A stretch of DNA of 64,000 nt from Arthrobacter oryzae (GCF_030812315.1 NZ_JAUSSM010000011.1:60469-124468); one strand, 5' to 3'. Numbered from the stretch's first letter, positions 17,537 through 26,760 are shown. Notes: generated from the letters alone by a model not told the origin. A program made the numbers and translations.

Positions 17537-18736
17537 GTGCGCAATTACACTACTGAAGCCGAGCCCACCGCCCTTGTGGGGCCGTGGCTGGAGCCGCTCC
17601 TGCCGGAACTCATCGATTTCCGCCGTGACCTCCACGCGCATCCGGAGCTGTCCTTCAAGGAGTTCCGCACCACCAACAAGCTCGCGGAGCGGCTGGAGGC
17701 TGCCGGCCTGAAGCCGCGCAGGCTCGAAGGTACCGGCCTCACCGTTGACGTCGGCGAAGGCCCCATCGCCACGGCGCTGCGCGGCGACATCGACGCCCTC
17801 CCGATCATCGAGGAAACCGGTCTGCCGTTTGCGTCGAAAAACCACGGCGTCACCCATGCCTGCGGCCACGACGTCCACACCACCACCATGCTTGGCATCG
17901 CCCTGGTGCTGCACCGCATGCACCAGGAGTCGCCGCTCGGCGGCAGTGTGCGCATCATTTTCCAGCCCGCCGAGGAAACCATGCCCGGCGGAGCGCACGC
18001 CTGCATTGAACAGGGCGTGCTCGAGGGGGTGCCGCGCATCCTGGCCCTGCACTGCGATCCGCGCATCGACGTCGGCAAGATCGGCACCCGGATCGGCGCC
18101 ATCACCTCGGCTTCGGACACGATCAGGATCGAGCTTTCCGGACGCGGCGGGCACACCTCGCGCCCGCACCTGACCGAGGACCTTGTGTTCGCGCTGGCGC
18201 AGATTGCCGTGAACGTGCCTGCAGTGCTGTCCCGCCGCGTGGACGTGCGCAGCGGCGTCTCCGTGGTCTGGGGGCACATTTCCGCCGGCTCGGCGCCCAA
18301 CGCCATTCCCGGTACCGGCTACATGGCAGGAACCATGCGGTGCCTGGACCGCGATGCCTGGCACAGTGCCGGCAAGCTCCTGGACGAAGTCGTCCATCAG
18401 GTGGCCGCGCCTTACGGGGTGGACGTCCGGCTCGAGCACACCCGCGGGGTCCCCCCGGTAGTGAACTCCGAACACGAAACGGCCCTGATCGAGGCAGCCG
18501 CACGCGCCGAAATCGCGGAAGGGGCTGTGGTCCTCACCCCGCAGTCCATGGGCGGCGAGGATTTCGCGTGGTTCCTGGCTGAGCTTCCCGGCGCGATGAT
18601 GCGGCTGGGCACCAAGACCCCCGGCGGCGAGGAATACGACCTCCACCGCGGCGACTACATCCTGGACGAGAGGGCCCTGGGCTACGGCATCCAGGTCCTG
18701 ACCGCAGCGGCCCTCCGCACGATCCGGGACCTCTAG
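17537..18736 (+). CDS. M20-family amidohydrolase (N-acyl amino acid / hippurate hydrolase type)
   Basis: Metal-dependent amidase of the peptidase M20D group. The metal ligands are recognisable: HACGHDVHT (C109, H111), PAEETMPGG (E146/E147), H172-region LHCDPRI and the C-terminal MGGEDFAWF. The opening FRRDLHAHPELSFKE is diagnostic. 399 aa. Relatives remove acyl groups from amino acids or cleave indole or aminobenzoyl conjugates; the substrate here is open. GTG 17537 lies six bases after TAGAGT (17525-17530) with no Shine-Dalgarno, so it is probably leaderless. Mycobacterial amiA1/amiB1 are in similar surroundings (near add, deoA, cdd, sdh). Confidence 0.9.
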   Translation: MRNYTTEAEPTALVGPWLEPLLPELIDFRRDLHAHPELSFKEFRTTNKLAERLEAAGLKPRRLEGTGLTVDVGEGPIATALRGDIDALPIIEETGLPFASKNHGVTHACGHDVHTTTMLGIALVLHRMHQESPLGGSVRIIFQPAEETMPGGAHACIEQGVLEGVPRILALHCDPRIDVGKIGTRIGAITSASDTIRIELSGRGGHTSRPHLTEDLVFALAQIAVNVPAVLSRRVDVRSGVSVVWGHISAGSAPNAIPGTGYMAGTMRCLDRDAWHSAGKLLDEVVHQVAAPYGVDVRLEHTRGVPPVVNSEHETALIEAAARAEIAEGAVVLTPQSMGGEDFAWFLAELPGAMMRLGTKTPGGEEYDLHRGDYILDERALGYGIQVLTAAALRTIRDL

Positions 18737-18747
18737 CCCACCCCTTA

Positions 18748-18868
18748 GAGCGCGAACGGACATTTGAGCCCCACCCGCACGGCGCGAACGGACAGTTGAG
18801 CCCCTGAACAAGGGCCGCAAGTGTCCGTTCGCGCTTTGTGCAGGGCCTCAAGTGTCCGTTCGCGCTCT
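18748..18868 (+). repeat. Four-copy inverted intergenic repeat (GCGAACGGACA family)
   Basis: Four copies of a 23-26 base element with core GCGCGAACGGACA-TTG. Copies at 18748-18772 and 18782-18804 are in plus orientation; 18811-18835 and 18842-18868 are in minus orientation. The outer pair can fold on the inner pair into a large nested cruciform, filling the gap between the amidohydrolase and ohrR. It may terminate transcription from both sides or be a REP-like element. Confidence 0.8.
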
Positions 18869-18888
18869 TTATCGGGTAGATAAGTTGT

Positions 18889-18905
18889 GCACAATTCAAT
18901 TGTGC
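18889..18905 (+). promoter_or_regulatory. OhrR-type operator in front of ohrR
   Basis: Perfect 17-base palindrome GCACAATT-C-AATTGTGC. Its core ACAATT-AATTGT matches the described OhrR box (TACAATT-AATTGTA). It ends two bases before a TATCGT -10 box (18908-18913), so a bound repressor would block the promoter of ohrR-ohr. Confidence 0.8.
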
Positions 18906-18919
18906 GTTATCGTTTTTCT

Positions 18920-19384
18920 ATGACCGGTGCACCCCGCCTCAACACCCCCCGCCTCGACGCCCCCAGGCTCAATCGCCAGGTGTGCTTTGCGCTGTACTCC
19001 GCATCGAAGGCAGCCACCGCCGTGTACCGGCCCATGCTGGACGAACTGGGACTGACCTATCCCCAGTACCTCGTCATGCTGGTGCTCTGGGAGGACCAGC
19101 CCCGCAGCGTCCGCGAACTGGGGGAGGAGCTCGCCTTGGACTCAGGCACCCTCTCGCCGCTGCTGAAGCGGCTCGAATCGCTGGGGCTGGTGGAGCGGAG
19201 GCGTTCGGCTGAGGATGAACGCCGCGTTGAGGTTTTCCTCACGGACGCCGGCACGGCCCTCAGCGCCAAGTCCAGCGCAATTCCCCAGCAGCTCGCGGAC
19301 GCCGCCGGCCTGTCCGCGGTAGAGCTCGACCAGCTCCGGGAGACCTTGGGCAGGCTCACTGCCGCCCTGCATTCCTCCCGCTAG
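18920..19384 (+). CDS. ohrR: Organic hydroperoxide sensor-repressor, MarR family
   Basis: 154-aa winged-helix repressor. Its N terminus reads LNRQVCFALYSASKA: Cys22 aligns with the reactive Cys15 of Bacillus OhrR, and Tyr26 and Tyr36 keep the spacing of Tyr19 and Tyr29 that hydrogen-bond it. There is no second cysteine, so this is the one-Cys type that needs a small thiol (here presumably mycothiol) for mixed disulfide formation. ATG 18920 is chosen over GTG 18887 because the longer frame would cover the operator, and a TATCGT box lies six bases upstream (leaderless). It lies directly upstream of ohr. Confidence 0.92.
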   Translation: MTGAPRLNTPRLDAPRLNRQVCFALYSASKAATAVYRPMLDELGLTYPQYLVMLVLWEDQPRSVRELGEELALDSGTLSPLLKRLESLGLVERRRSAEDERRVEVFLTDAGTALSAKSSAIPQQLADAAGLSAVELDQLRETLGRLTAALHSSR

Positions 19385-19433
19385 GCAGACTTCCCCTCCA
19401 ACAGGCTTTCCATCCACTACAGAACGGAACCAC

Positions 19434-19865
19434 GTGAAGACTCTCTACACCGCAGAAGCCCTTGCCTCAGGCGAGGGCCGGGACGGCAACGCCCGCACCA
19501 AGGACGGCAAGCTCGACGTCGCATTGGCCAGCCCCGTGGAACTCGGCGGCAACGGCCAGGGAACCAATCCGGAACAGCTGTTCGCGGCCGGTTACGCGGC
19601 ATGCTTCCACTCCGCCCTCCGCCTGGTGGGCCGCAAGGAAAAGGCGGACCTCACGGATTCCGCCGTCGCAGCCAAGATCCACTTCGGCGCCCTCGAAGAC
19701 GGCGTGGGCTACGGCCTTGCAGCCGAGCTCGAAATCGCCCTTCCGGCACTGGACCTGGCCACAGCGGAGGCTCTCGTGGCCAAGGCGCACCGGATCTGCC
19801 CCTACTCCAATGCCACGCGCGGCAACATCAACGTCGACATCAAGATCCTGGAGGTGGCAGCATGA
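19434..19865 (+). CDS. ohr: Organic hydroperoxide resistance protein
   Basis: Thiol peroxidase of the Ohr/OsmC fold that reduces organic and lipid hydroperoxides. The two redox cysteines are C57 (AACFHSAL) and C122 (ICPYSNATRGN), and the catalytic Arg region GRDGNAR (15-21) is present. 143 aa, exact for the Ohr subfamily. GTG start. It follows ohrR by 49 bases without a second operator, and its stop overlaps the ATG of the next gene, so the three form one peroxide-inducible unit (inference). Confidence 0.96.
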   Translation: MKTLYTAEALASGEGRDGNARTKDGKLDVALASPVELGGNGQGTNPEQLFAAGYAACFHSALRLVGRKEKADLTDSAVAAKIHFGALEDGVGYGLAAELEIALPALDLATAEALVAKAHRICPYSNATRGNINVDIKILEVAA

Positions 19866-20893
19866 GCGCCAACACCGCAACCGCAACCCTTCCCCTGACC
19901 ACCCGCGAGATCCAGCTGGCATCCCGTCCGCACGGCCGCCCGGTGCCGGAAAACTTCCGCCTCGCCGAGTCGGAACTCCCGCAACTGCAGGACGGCCAGG
20001 TGCTGGTCCGCAACCGCTTCATCTCCGTTGACCCTTACATGCGCGGCCGCATGAACGACGTCAAGTCCTACTCCGCGCCGTTTGCGCTGGATGCAGCGCT
20101 CGACGGCGGCGCCGTCGGCGAGGTGATCGCGTCCCGGTCGGATCAACGCAAGGTGGGGGACGTCGTCGTGCATTCCCTTGGCTGGCGTGAATATGCCGTG
20201 CTTGATGCCGCCGCCACCTCCCCGGCGCGTACCGATCTGGCACCCGATTCGGCGTTCCTGGGAGCGCTGGGCATGACCGGCCTGACGGCCTACGCCGGCC
20301 TGCTGAAAGTAGCGGAGTTCAAGCCCGGAGAGGTGGTCTTCGTTTCCGGAGCCGCGGGTGCCGTGGGTTCCCTCGTCGGCCAGATCGCCAAGGCGATGGG
20401 CGCCTCCCGGGTCATCGGCAGCGCAGGATCCCCGGACAAGGTGGCACGACTGCTGGAGCTGGGCTTCGATGAGGCATTCAACTACAACGACGGCCCGGTG
20501 GCCGATCAGCTCGCCGCAGCGGCGGGTGAACGCGGGATCGATGTGTACTTCGACAACGTTGGCGGTGAACACCTTGAAGCTGCGCTCTCCGCGCTCACTG
20601 TCGGCGGCCGTGTGGCCATGTGCGGCGCCATTGCGCAGTACAACTCGACCGAACCCACTGCTGCTCCCCGCAACCTCATGCAGGCCATCGGCAAGCAGCT
20701 GACCCTCAAGGGCTTCCTGGTCGGCGGCTACTGGCAGCATATGGGCGAGTTCGTCGAAACCGTATCCGCCTGGGTGGCTGACGGCACGGTCCGCTACGAC
20801 GAGACCGTCGTGGACGGACTGGAGAACGCCCCGCAGGCCTTCATGGACCTCCTCGAAGGCGCCAACACCGGGAAGATGCTGGTCCGGGTCTAG
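19862..20893 (+). CDS. NADP-dependent medium-chain oxidoreductase (CurA/YncB-like)
   Basis: 343-aa zinc-independent MDR-family reductase. Opening QLASRPHGRPVPENFRL and SVDPYMRGRM are typical of the leukotriene B4 dehydrogenase/curcumin reductase group; the nucleotide-binding block is VSGAAGAVGSLVGQIAK. Such enzymes reduce alpha,beta-unsaturated carbonyls, including lipid peroxidation products, which fits its ATGA-coupled position after ohr: Ohr would reduce the peroxide and this enzyme its reactive aldehyde or enone products (inference). Confidence 0.9.
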   Translation: MSANTATATLPLTTREIQLASRPHGRPVPENFRLAESELPQLQDGQVLVRNRFISVDPYMRGRMNDVKSYSAPFALDAALDGGAVGEVIASRSDQRKVGDVVVHSLGWREYAVLDAAATSPARTDLAPDSAFLGALGMTGLTAYAGLLKVAEFKPGEVVFVSGAAGAVGSLVGQIAKAMGASRVIGSAGSPDKVARLLELGFDEAFNYNDGPVADQLAAAAGERGIDVYFDNVGGEHLEAALSALTVGGRVAMCGAIAQYNSTEPTAAPRNLMQAIGKQLTLKGFLVGGYWQHMGEFVETVSAWVADGTVRYDETVVDGLENAPQAFMDLLEGANTGKMLVRV

Positions 20894-21134
20894 GAATTTG
20901 GACACGACTTGCGGTGGCGGCTACCGATAGGTAACAAGTTCTCAACAATCTTCCCGCCCGGGCGCCGGCGTGCTATCAGGACGTGTTCCAGGCCACTACA
21001 GTAGCTGTCATCAGTGCGCCTCGGCGCAGTGCTGCGAACCCATCAGTGAAAACAGAATTTCAGTGTGGAGCATTCGAAACGGACACTCATTGAACTCCCG
21101 TCGTAGCGCCTATCTCTTTGTTCCTGGAGGAAAA

Positions 21135-22235
21135 TTGAAGAACTCACTGCGTGCAACCCTCAAGCGCGGTTCAATGGCCGGTGTCGCCACCGCGGGTGCG
21201 GCCGCTCTCCTGCTGACAAGCTGCGGGGCCCCCCCGGAAGCCGGCAGCACCGCAACTGCCACCGCCAGCGACTACACGGGCTGCATCGTGTCCGACTCGG
21301 GTGGATTCGACGACCAGTCGTTCAACCAGTCGTCCTACGAGGGACTCAAGAAGGCTGAGAAGGATCTTGGCATCCAGGTCCGCCAGGTCGAGTCCAAGAC
21401 CAACAACGACTACGATCCGAATCTGCGCGCCATGGTGTCCGCGGGCTGCGACCTCACTGTGACTGTGGGCTACCTCCTCGGCGACGCCACCAAGGCACAG
21501 GCCGAAGCCAACCCGAACAGCCACTTCGCCATCATCGACGTCGGCTACGAAAAGCCGATTGCCAACGTCAAGCCCATCATCTACGACACGGCGCAGGCTG
21601 CGTTCATGGCCGGTTATCTGGCCGCGGCCACCTCGAAGACCGGCACGGTGGCGACCTTCGGCGGCATCAAGATCCCCGCCGTCACCAACTTCATGGACGG
21701 CTACGCGGACGGCGTGAAGTACTACAACGAGAAGAAGGGCAAGGACGTCAAGCTCCTCGGCTGGGACAAGGCCAAGCAGGACGGCAGCTTCACCGACGAC
21801 TTCGAAAAGCAGGACAAGGGTAAGCAGCTCACCCAGAACTTCCTGGACCAGGGGGCGGACATTGTCATGCCCGTTGCCGGACCGGTGGGCAAGGGTGCCG
21901 GCGCGGCGCTGAAGGAAGCCAAGGCCGCAGGCAAGGACGTCAAGCTCATCTGGGTCGACTCCGACGGCTTCCTTACCGCCCCGGAATACAAGGACATCAT
22001 GCTTACGTCTGTCATGAAGCAGATGGGCTCTGCCGTGGAGACTGTCGTCAAGGAGGACAAGGAGGGCAAATTCAGCAATGAGCCCTACGTCGGCACGCTC
22101 GCGAATGAGGGTGTCCAGCTGGCCCCGTTCCACGATCTCGATTCCCAGGTCCCCGCGGAACTGAAGACCGAGCTGGAGCAGATCAAGAAGGACATCGTTG
22201 ACGGCAAGCTGAAGGTCGACAGCCCGAAGGCCTAA
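21135..22235 (+). CDS. BMP-family nucleoside-binding lipoprotein of ABC importer
   Basis: Substrate-binding lipoprotein (Med/BmpA/PnrA family). The signal peptide ends in the lipobox LLLTSC with Cys30; CIVSDSGGFDDQSFNQ is the family opening and YLAAATSKTGTVATFGG the hinge block. TTG 21135 is preferred because GGAGG (21126-21130) lies four bases upstream and the peptide then begins MKNSLRATLKRG, a standard signal sequence; the frame is open back to 20970 without support. The family binds purine or pyrimidine nucleosides, agreeing with cdd and deoA downstream. The 240 bases before it hold no clear promoter that I can assign. Confidence 0.92.
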   Translation: MKNSLRATLKRGSMAGVATAGAAALLLTSCGAPPEAGSTATATASDYTGCIVSDSGGFDDQSFNQSSYEGLKKAEKDLGIQVRQVESKTNNDYDPNLRAMVSAGCDLTVTVGYLLGDATKAQAEANPNSHFAIIDVGYEKPIANVKPIIYDTAQAAFMAGYLAAATSKTGTVATFGGIKIPAVTNFMDGYADGVKYYNEKKGKDVKLLGWDKAKQDGSFTDDFEKQDKGKQLTQNFLDQGADIVMPVAGPVGKGAGAALKEAKAAGKDVKLIWVDSDGFLTAPEYKDIMLTSVMKQMGSAVETVVKEDKEGKFSNEPYVGTLANEGVQLAPFHDLDSQVPAELKTELEQIKKDIVDGKLKVDSPKA

Positions 22236-22245
22236 ATTCCTCCGC

Positions 22246-22294
22246 AAAGCGCCACCACCCGGTTGGTCATTGACTTCCGGGCGGTGGCGCTTTT
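22246..22294 (+). terminator. Strong terminator after the nucleoside-binding lipoprotein
   Basis: Long hairpin AAAGCGCCACC...GGTGGCGCTTTT (arms 22246-22262 and 22277-22294, one unpaired A) with a short T run. It would attenuate read-through into the ATPase and permease genes, consistent with the common pattern of binding protein made in excess. Confidence 0.8.
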
Positions 22295-22416
22295 CGTTGG
22301 GTCAGCTTTTCGACGGGCCCTGCCCGTCCGCCAGAGGTTGCAGGCACTAGGCTGGTGCTGCAGCCACATATCCCGTCCGGGCGCATATCCCGGACGCTTC
22401 GAGATTGGTCAGAGTT

Positions 22417-24030
22417 TTGAAACTTGAACTCAGAGGGATCACCAAACGCTTCGGCTCCCTAGTTGCCAACGATCACATCGATGTGGTTGTTGAACCGGGG
22501 CAAATTCATTGCCTGCTTGGTGAAAACGGCGCAGGCAAGTCCACGCTGATGAATGTCCTTTATGGTCTGTACGAGCCCAGTGAGGGCGAAATCCTGGTGG
22601 ACGGCAAAGCCGTCACCTTCCGCGGCCCGGGCGACGCGATGGCTGCGGGCATCGGCATGGTGCACCAGCACTTCATGCTGGTCCCGGTATTTACTGTCGC
22701 GGAGAACGTGGCGCTCGGCGCCGAAACCACCAAGGCAGGCGGCTTCCTCAACCTTGATGACACCCGCCGGAAGATCAAGGAGATCTCAGACAAGTACGGT
22801 TTCGACGTCGACCCCGACGCCCTGATTGAGGACCTTCCGGTAGGCGTCCAGCAGCGCGTGGAAATCATCAAGGCCCTGGTCCGCGATGCGAAGGTGCTCA
22901 TCCTCGACGAGCCCACGGCAGTGCTGACACCGCAGGACACCGACGAACTCCTGGACATCATGCGCCAGCTGAAAAGCAACGGCACGTCGATCGTCTTCAT
23001 CTCCCACAAGCTCCGCGAAGTGAAGGCCGTGTCCGACACGATCACCGTCATTCGGCGCGGCAAGGTGGTGGGCAGTGCGGATCCCGGTGCGTCCACAACG
23101 GAGCTTGCCTCCATGATGGTGGGCCGAGCGGTCAGCCTGACCCTGGATAAGGCACCGGCCAGGCCGCAGGAAACGACGTTCCAGGTCAAGGACCTCACCG
23201 TAATCGCCCCGACAGGCCAGCATGTTGTGGACGGCATCAGCTTCGACATCGCCCGCGGCGAGATCCTCGCCGTGGCAGGCGTGCAGGGAAACGGCCAGAC
23301 GGAACTCACCGAGGCCATTCTGGGCCTGCAGGAACGCTGCGACGGATCGATCCTGCTTGACGGTCAGGAACTCCTGGGCCACAGCGTCAAGGAAGTGCTC
23401 AGGGCCGGCGTCGGCTTTGTTCCTGAAGACCGGACGGTCGACGGGCTCATCGGCACCTTCTCCATTGCGGAGAACCTCGTGCTGGACCTCTACGACCAGC
23501 CGCCATTCGCCAAAGGCATCAGTATGAGCCCCGCCAAGATCCTGGAGAACGCCAAGTCCCGGATAGGCGAGTTCGACGTCCGCACCCCGTCCGGGTCACT
23601 GGCCGCGGGCACGCTCTCCGGCGGAAACCAGCAGAAAGTGGTCATGGCCCGGGAGTTGTCCCGGCCGCTGCGCCTCTTTATCGCCTCCCAGCCCACCCGT
23701 GGCGTGGACGTGGGGTCCATTGAGTTCCTGCACAAACGCATCGTGGCCGAACGCGACCAAGGCACGCCGGTGATGATCGTCTCCACCGAACTCGACGAAG
23801 TGATCGAACTCGCCGACCGCATCGCCGTGCTCTACAAGGGGAAGCTGGTGGGCATCGTCCCAGCCGGCACCGGACGCGACGTCCTGGGCCTGATGATGGC
23901 CGGGCTTCCGCCGGAAAGCGCCGCCCAGGCAGACACCCCCCACACGGGCACTGCCCACGCAGACACCGCTGGCGCGCCGAAGCCCGCACAGGCTTCCACC
24001 TCCGGTGCCGAAGGAGGCGACCATGACTGA
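22417..24030 (+). CDS. Nucleoside ABC importer, duplicated ATP-binding protein
   Basis: Two fused ABC domains as in MglA/RbsA and the NupO/PnrC nucleoside ATPases. The N-terminal domain has Walker A GENGAGKST (35-43), Walker B VLILDEPTAVL and a degenerate signature LPVGVQQRVEI. The C-terminal domain lacks a classical P-loop (GVQGNGQTEL) but keeps LSGGNQQKVVMARELSR, the normal asymmetric pattern of this family. TTG 22417 (MKLELRGITKRFG) is the probable start; TTG 22405 is possible, and neither has a good Shine-Dalgarno. The last 40 residues are an Ala/Thr/His-rich tail. It overlaps the next gene. Confidence 0.92.
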   Translation: MKLELRGITKRFGSLVANDHIDVVVEPGQIHCLLGENGAGKSTLMNVLYGLYEPSEGEILVDGKAVTFRGPGDAMAAGIGMVHQHFMLVPVFTVAENVALGAETTKAGGFLNLDDTRRKIKEISDKYGFDVDPDALIEDLPVGVQQRVEIIKALVRDAKVLILDEPTAVLTPQDTDELLDIMRQLKSNGTSIVFISHKLREVKAVSDTITVIRRGKVVGSADPGASTTELASMMVGRAVSLTLDKAPARPQETTFQVKDLTVIAPTGQHVVDGISFDIARGEILAVAGVQGNGQTELTEAILGLQERCDGSILLDGQELLGHSVKEVLRAGVGFVPEDRTVDGLIGTFSIAENLVLDLYDQPPFAKGISMSPAKILENAKSRIGEFDVRTPSGSLAAGTLSGGNQQKVVMARELSRPLRLFIASQPTRGVDVGSIEFLHKRIVAERDQGTPVMIVSTELDEVIELADRIAVLYKGKLVGIVPAGTGRDVLGLMMAGLPPESAAQADTPHTGTAHADTAGAPKPAQASTSGAEGGDHD

Positions 24031-25435
24031 ACAGGACAAGCCCCAACACATGGCAGACGAAAGCGCGGAGGGAAACCGCGACACGGGGGACCTCGAACCC
24101 CAGGACCGCGACACGCAGGAACCCCAGGCCACGGCCGATGACGCAGCAGCCGCCACCTCGCTGGACACAGCCGGCGGCGCCATGCAGCCCTCGGCCGTTC
24201 CTGTCTCGGCCCAGAGCGGCACCGTCCCGGGCGGGCCGGACACCCTGGTCCGGCGGATCTTCACGGGCAGCGGCATGGTGTCGATCCTGGCAGTGCTGCT
24301 TGCCCTGATCCTTGGCGGACTCCTCATCGCCAGCACGGACAAGCAGGTGGGAGCCACGGCAAGCTACCTCTTTGCCCGGCCCTCGGACTTCTTCTCGGCG
24401 GTCTGGACTGCTGCGACCCGTTCGTACGTCGCGCTGTTCCAGGGCTCCGTGTTCAACCCCCGCGGCTCCAGCGTTGCGGTGCAGTTTGCTCCGCTGATGG
24501 AGACCCTCACCATCGCGACACCGCTCATCACGGCAGGCTTGGGCGTGGCACTCGCGTTCCGTGCCGGCCTGTTCAACATCGGTGCCCAGGGCCAGATCAT
24601 CATGGCCGGCATCCTCGCCGCCTGGGTCGGTTTCGCGCTGCACCTGCCCGTGGGCCTGCACCTGCTGCTGGTCCTTGTCGCCGGCATCGTGGGCGGTGCC
24701 ATCTGGGGCGGGCTGGTCGGCCTGCTGAAGGCACGCACAGGAGCCCACGAGGTCATCCTGACCATCATGTTCAACTACATCGCCCTGTACTTCCTGCGCT
24801 ACCTGCTCAACACCCCGGCGTTCCAACGGCCGGGGGAGTCCAACCCCATCTCTCCGATCCTGGATCCCTCCGCTGTGTACCCGCAGATTTTCGGGACCCA
24901 GTACAGGCTGCACCTGGGCTTTGTCCTGGCCATCGCGGCCACCGTCTTCGTCTGGTGGCTGCTTAACCGGTCCACTGTCGGATTCGAGTTCCGGGCTGTC
25001 GGGGCCAACCCGAAGGCGGCACTGACCGCCGGCATCAACGTTCCCCGCGCCACCGTCCTGGTCATGGCGATCGCCGGTGCACTGGCGGGCATGTCCGGTG
25101 TGGCGCAGGTGGCGGGAACCGAAAAGGTCCTGACCGACGGCGTGGCCGCCACGTACGGCTTCGACGCCATCACCGTTGCACTCCTGGGACGCTCGACGCC
25201 GTGGGGCACCTTCGCGGCCGGCCTGCTGTTCGGAGCCTTCCGCGCCGGGGCAGTGCAGATGCAGATCCAGACCGGAACCCCGATCGACATCGTGCTGGTG
25301 GTCCAGTCGCTGATCGTTCTGTTCATCGCGGCCCCGCCGCTGGTGCGTGCCCTCTTCGGGCTCAATCCCCGCAAGAAGAAGGCCGCCACAGCCGGCAAGA
25401 CCAAGACGGCAGCAACCACCGGAGGTGCAGCATGA
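24023..25435 (+). CDS. Nucleoside ABC importer permease, large subunit
   Basis: Permease of the BPD_transp_2/NupP type. An unusual hydrophilic Glu/Asp/Ala-rich N-terminal extension of about 80 residues precedes eight to ten transmembrane helices; FRAGLFNIGAQGQIIMAG and the cytoplasmic loop GANPKAALTAGINVPRA are diagnostic. ATG 24023 overlaps the ATPase stop. The stop overlaps the second permease (ATGA). The acidic tail has no known role. Confidence 0.91.
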   Translation: MTEQDKPQHMADESAEGNRDTGDLEPQDRDTQEPQATADDAAAATSLDTAGGAMQPSAVPVSAQSGTVPGGPDTLVRRIFTGSGMVSILAVLLALILGGLLIASTDKQVGATASYLFARPSDFFSAVWTAATRSYVALFQGSVFNPRGSSVAVQFAPLMETLTIATPLITAGLGVALAFRAGLFNIGAQGQIIMAGILAAWVGFALHLPVGLHLLLVLVAGIVGGAIWGGLVGLLKARTGAHEVILTIMFNYIALYFLRYLLNTPAFQRPGESNPISPILDPSAVYPQIFGTQYRLHLGFVLAIAATVFVWWLLNRSTVGFEFRAVGANPKAALTAGINVPRATVLVMAIAGALAGMSGVAQVAGTEKVLTDGVAATYGFDAITVALLGRSTPWGTFAAGLLFGAFRAGAVQMQIQTGTPIDIVLVVQSLIVLFIAAPPLVRALFGLNPRKKKAATAGKTKTAATTGGAA

Positions 25436-26760
25436 GCACAACAGCAACGTCGCCCGTTCCGGGCACGCCGCAGCCGGGAACACCGCAGTCGGCCAACGAA
25501 AAGGCCCCCGCAGTTTCAGCGAAGCCCGTGACCTGGAAGGTGCCGGTCCTGCTTTCTGTCCTCGGCGTCGTGGCGTTCATCTTCTTTGGCGTGATGGGAC
25601 CCAACCAGACAGCCAGGTTCGGGATCTCCTCGAGCGGTGATTTCTTCCAGCTTCCGGCCATCCAGGTGCCGGCCTTCCTCGGCGGCATCGTGCTGTCAGT
25701 CCTGATGCTGGGCCTCGCCGCCTACGCGGTGTACCTCAAGACCCGGAACGAACCCTCTCCCGGCTGGCTCCCCATCGTCTTCATCGTCCTATTCGTGGCA
25801 GCCTTCCTGATCTGGGTGGTGGGCGGCGCCCGCACCCCCAGCATTTCGCTGGCCGGGCTCATCGCCGGTTCCGTGACGCTTGCGGTTCCCCTCGTTTTCG
25901 GCTCCCTCTCGGGTGTGCTGTGCGAACGCGTCGGCGTGGTAAACATCGCCATCGAGGGCCAGCTGCTCGGCGGTGCGTTCACCGCCGCAATGGTGGCCAC
26001 CCTGACCAAGAGCCCCTTCATCGGGCTGCTGGCAGCGGCAGTTGCCGGCGCCGTCGTCTCGATGGTGCTGGCGGTCTTCAGCATCAAGTACCTGGTCAAC
26101 CAGATCATCGTGGGCGTGGTGCTCAACGTCCTGGTCTCGGGCCTGACCGGCTTCCTGTTCAGCACCGTGATGCAGGCCGACAAGGCACAGTTCAACTCCC
26201 CGGGGCGGCTGCCCATTATCGACATCCCCGTGCTCTCCAGCATCCCGGTGATCGGCCCCATCCTGTTCAAGCAGTCCGTGGTGGGGTACCTGATGTACAT
26301 TGCGGTCATCGTGGTGTGGATCGGCCTCTTCAAGACCAAATGGGGCCTCCGCGTGCGGGCGGTAGGCGAACACCCGCAGGCGGCCGACACCATGGGCATC
26401 AAGGTCAATGCCACGCGTTTCTGGAACGTCACCCTCGGCGGCGCCGTCGCTGGCATCGGCGGCTCGTTCTTCACCCTCGTAGCCATCGACAGCTTCACCA
26501 AGGAGATCTCGGGCGGACGAGGCTTCATTGCCCTGGCCGCGCTGATCTTCGGCCGCTGGAACCCGATCGGTGCGTTCTTCGCGGCGCTGCTGTTCGGCTT
26601 CGCTGACAACCTGCAGAGCATCGTAACCATCATCGGCACCCCGGTTCCGAGCCAGTTCATGGCCATGCTGCCCTACCTGGTGACAGTGCTCGCCGTCGCC
26701 GGACTGGTCGGCCGCTCCAGGCCGCCGGCGGCCAGCGGCATACCGTACATCAAGGGTTGA
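25432..26760 (+). CDS. Nucleoside ABC importer permease, second subunit
   Basis: 442-aa paralogous permease (NupQ-like). LCERVGVVNIAIEGQLLGG is the counterpart of the first subunit's FNIGAQGQ motif and VRAVGEHPQAADTMGIKV the cytoplasmic loop; about ten membrane helices. ATG 25432 has GGAGG upstream, inside the end of the preceding gene. It overlaps cdd by four bases, so uptake and first-step catabolism are co-translated. Confidence 0.92.
   Translation: MSTTATSPVPGTPQPGTPQSANEKAPAVSAKPVTWKVPVLLSVLGVVAFIFFGVMGPNQTARFGISSSGDFFQLPAIQVPAFLGGIVLSVLMLGLAAYAVYLKTRNEPSPGWLPIVFIVLFVAAFLIWVVGGARTPSISLAGLIAGSVTLAVPLVFGSLSGVLCERVGVVNIAIEGQLLGGAFTAAMVATLTKSPFIGLLAAAVAGAVVSMVLAVFSIKYLVNQIIVGVVLNVLVSGLTGFLFSTVMQADKAQFNSPGRLPIIDIPVLSSIPVIGPILFKQSVVGYLMYIAVIVVWIGLFKTKWGLRVRAVGEHPQAADTMGIKVNATRFWNVTLGGAVAGIGGSFFTLVAIDSFTKEISGGRGFIALAALIFGRWNPIGAFFAALLFGFADNLQSIVTIIGTPVPSQFMAMLPYLVTVLAVAGLVGRSRPPAASGIPYIKG

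Noticed and set aside
23678..25483. 601-codon minus-strand open frame opposite the nucleoside ATPase and permease
   Set aside because: Composition is Arg/Gly/His-rich as expected for an antisense shadow; the plus strand encodes complete transporter proteins with intact motifs.
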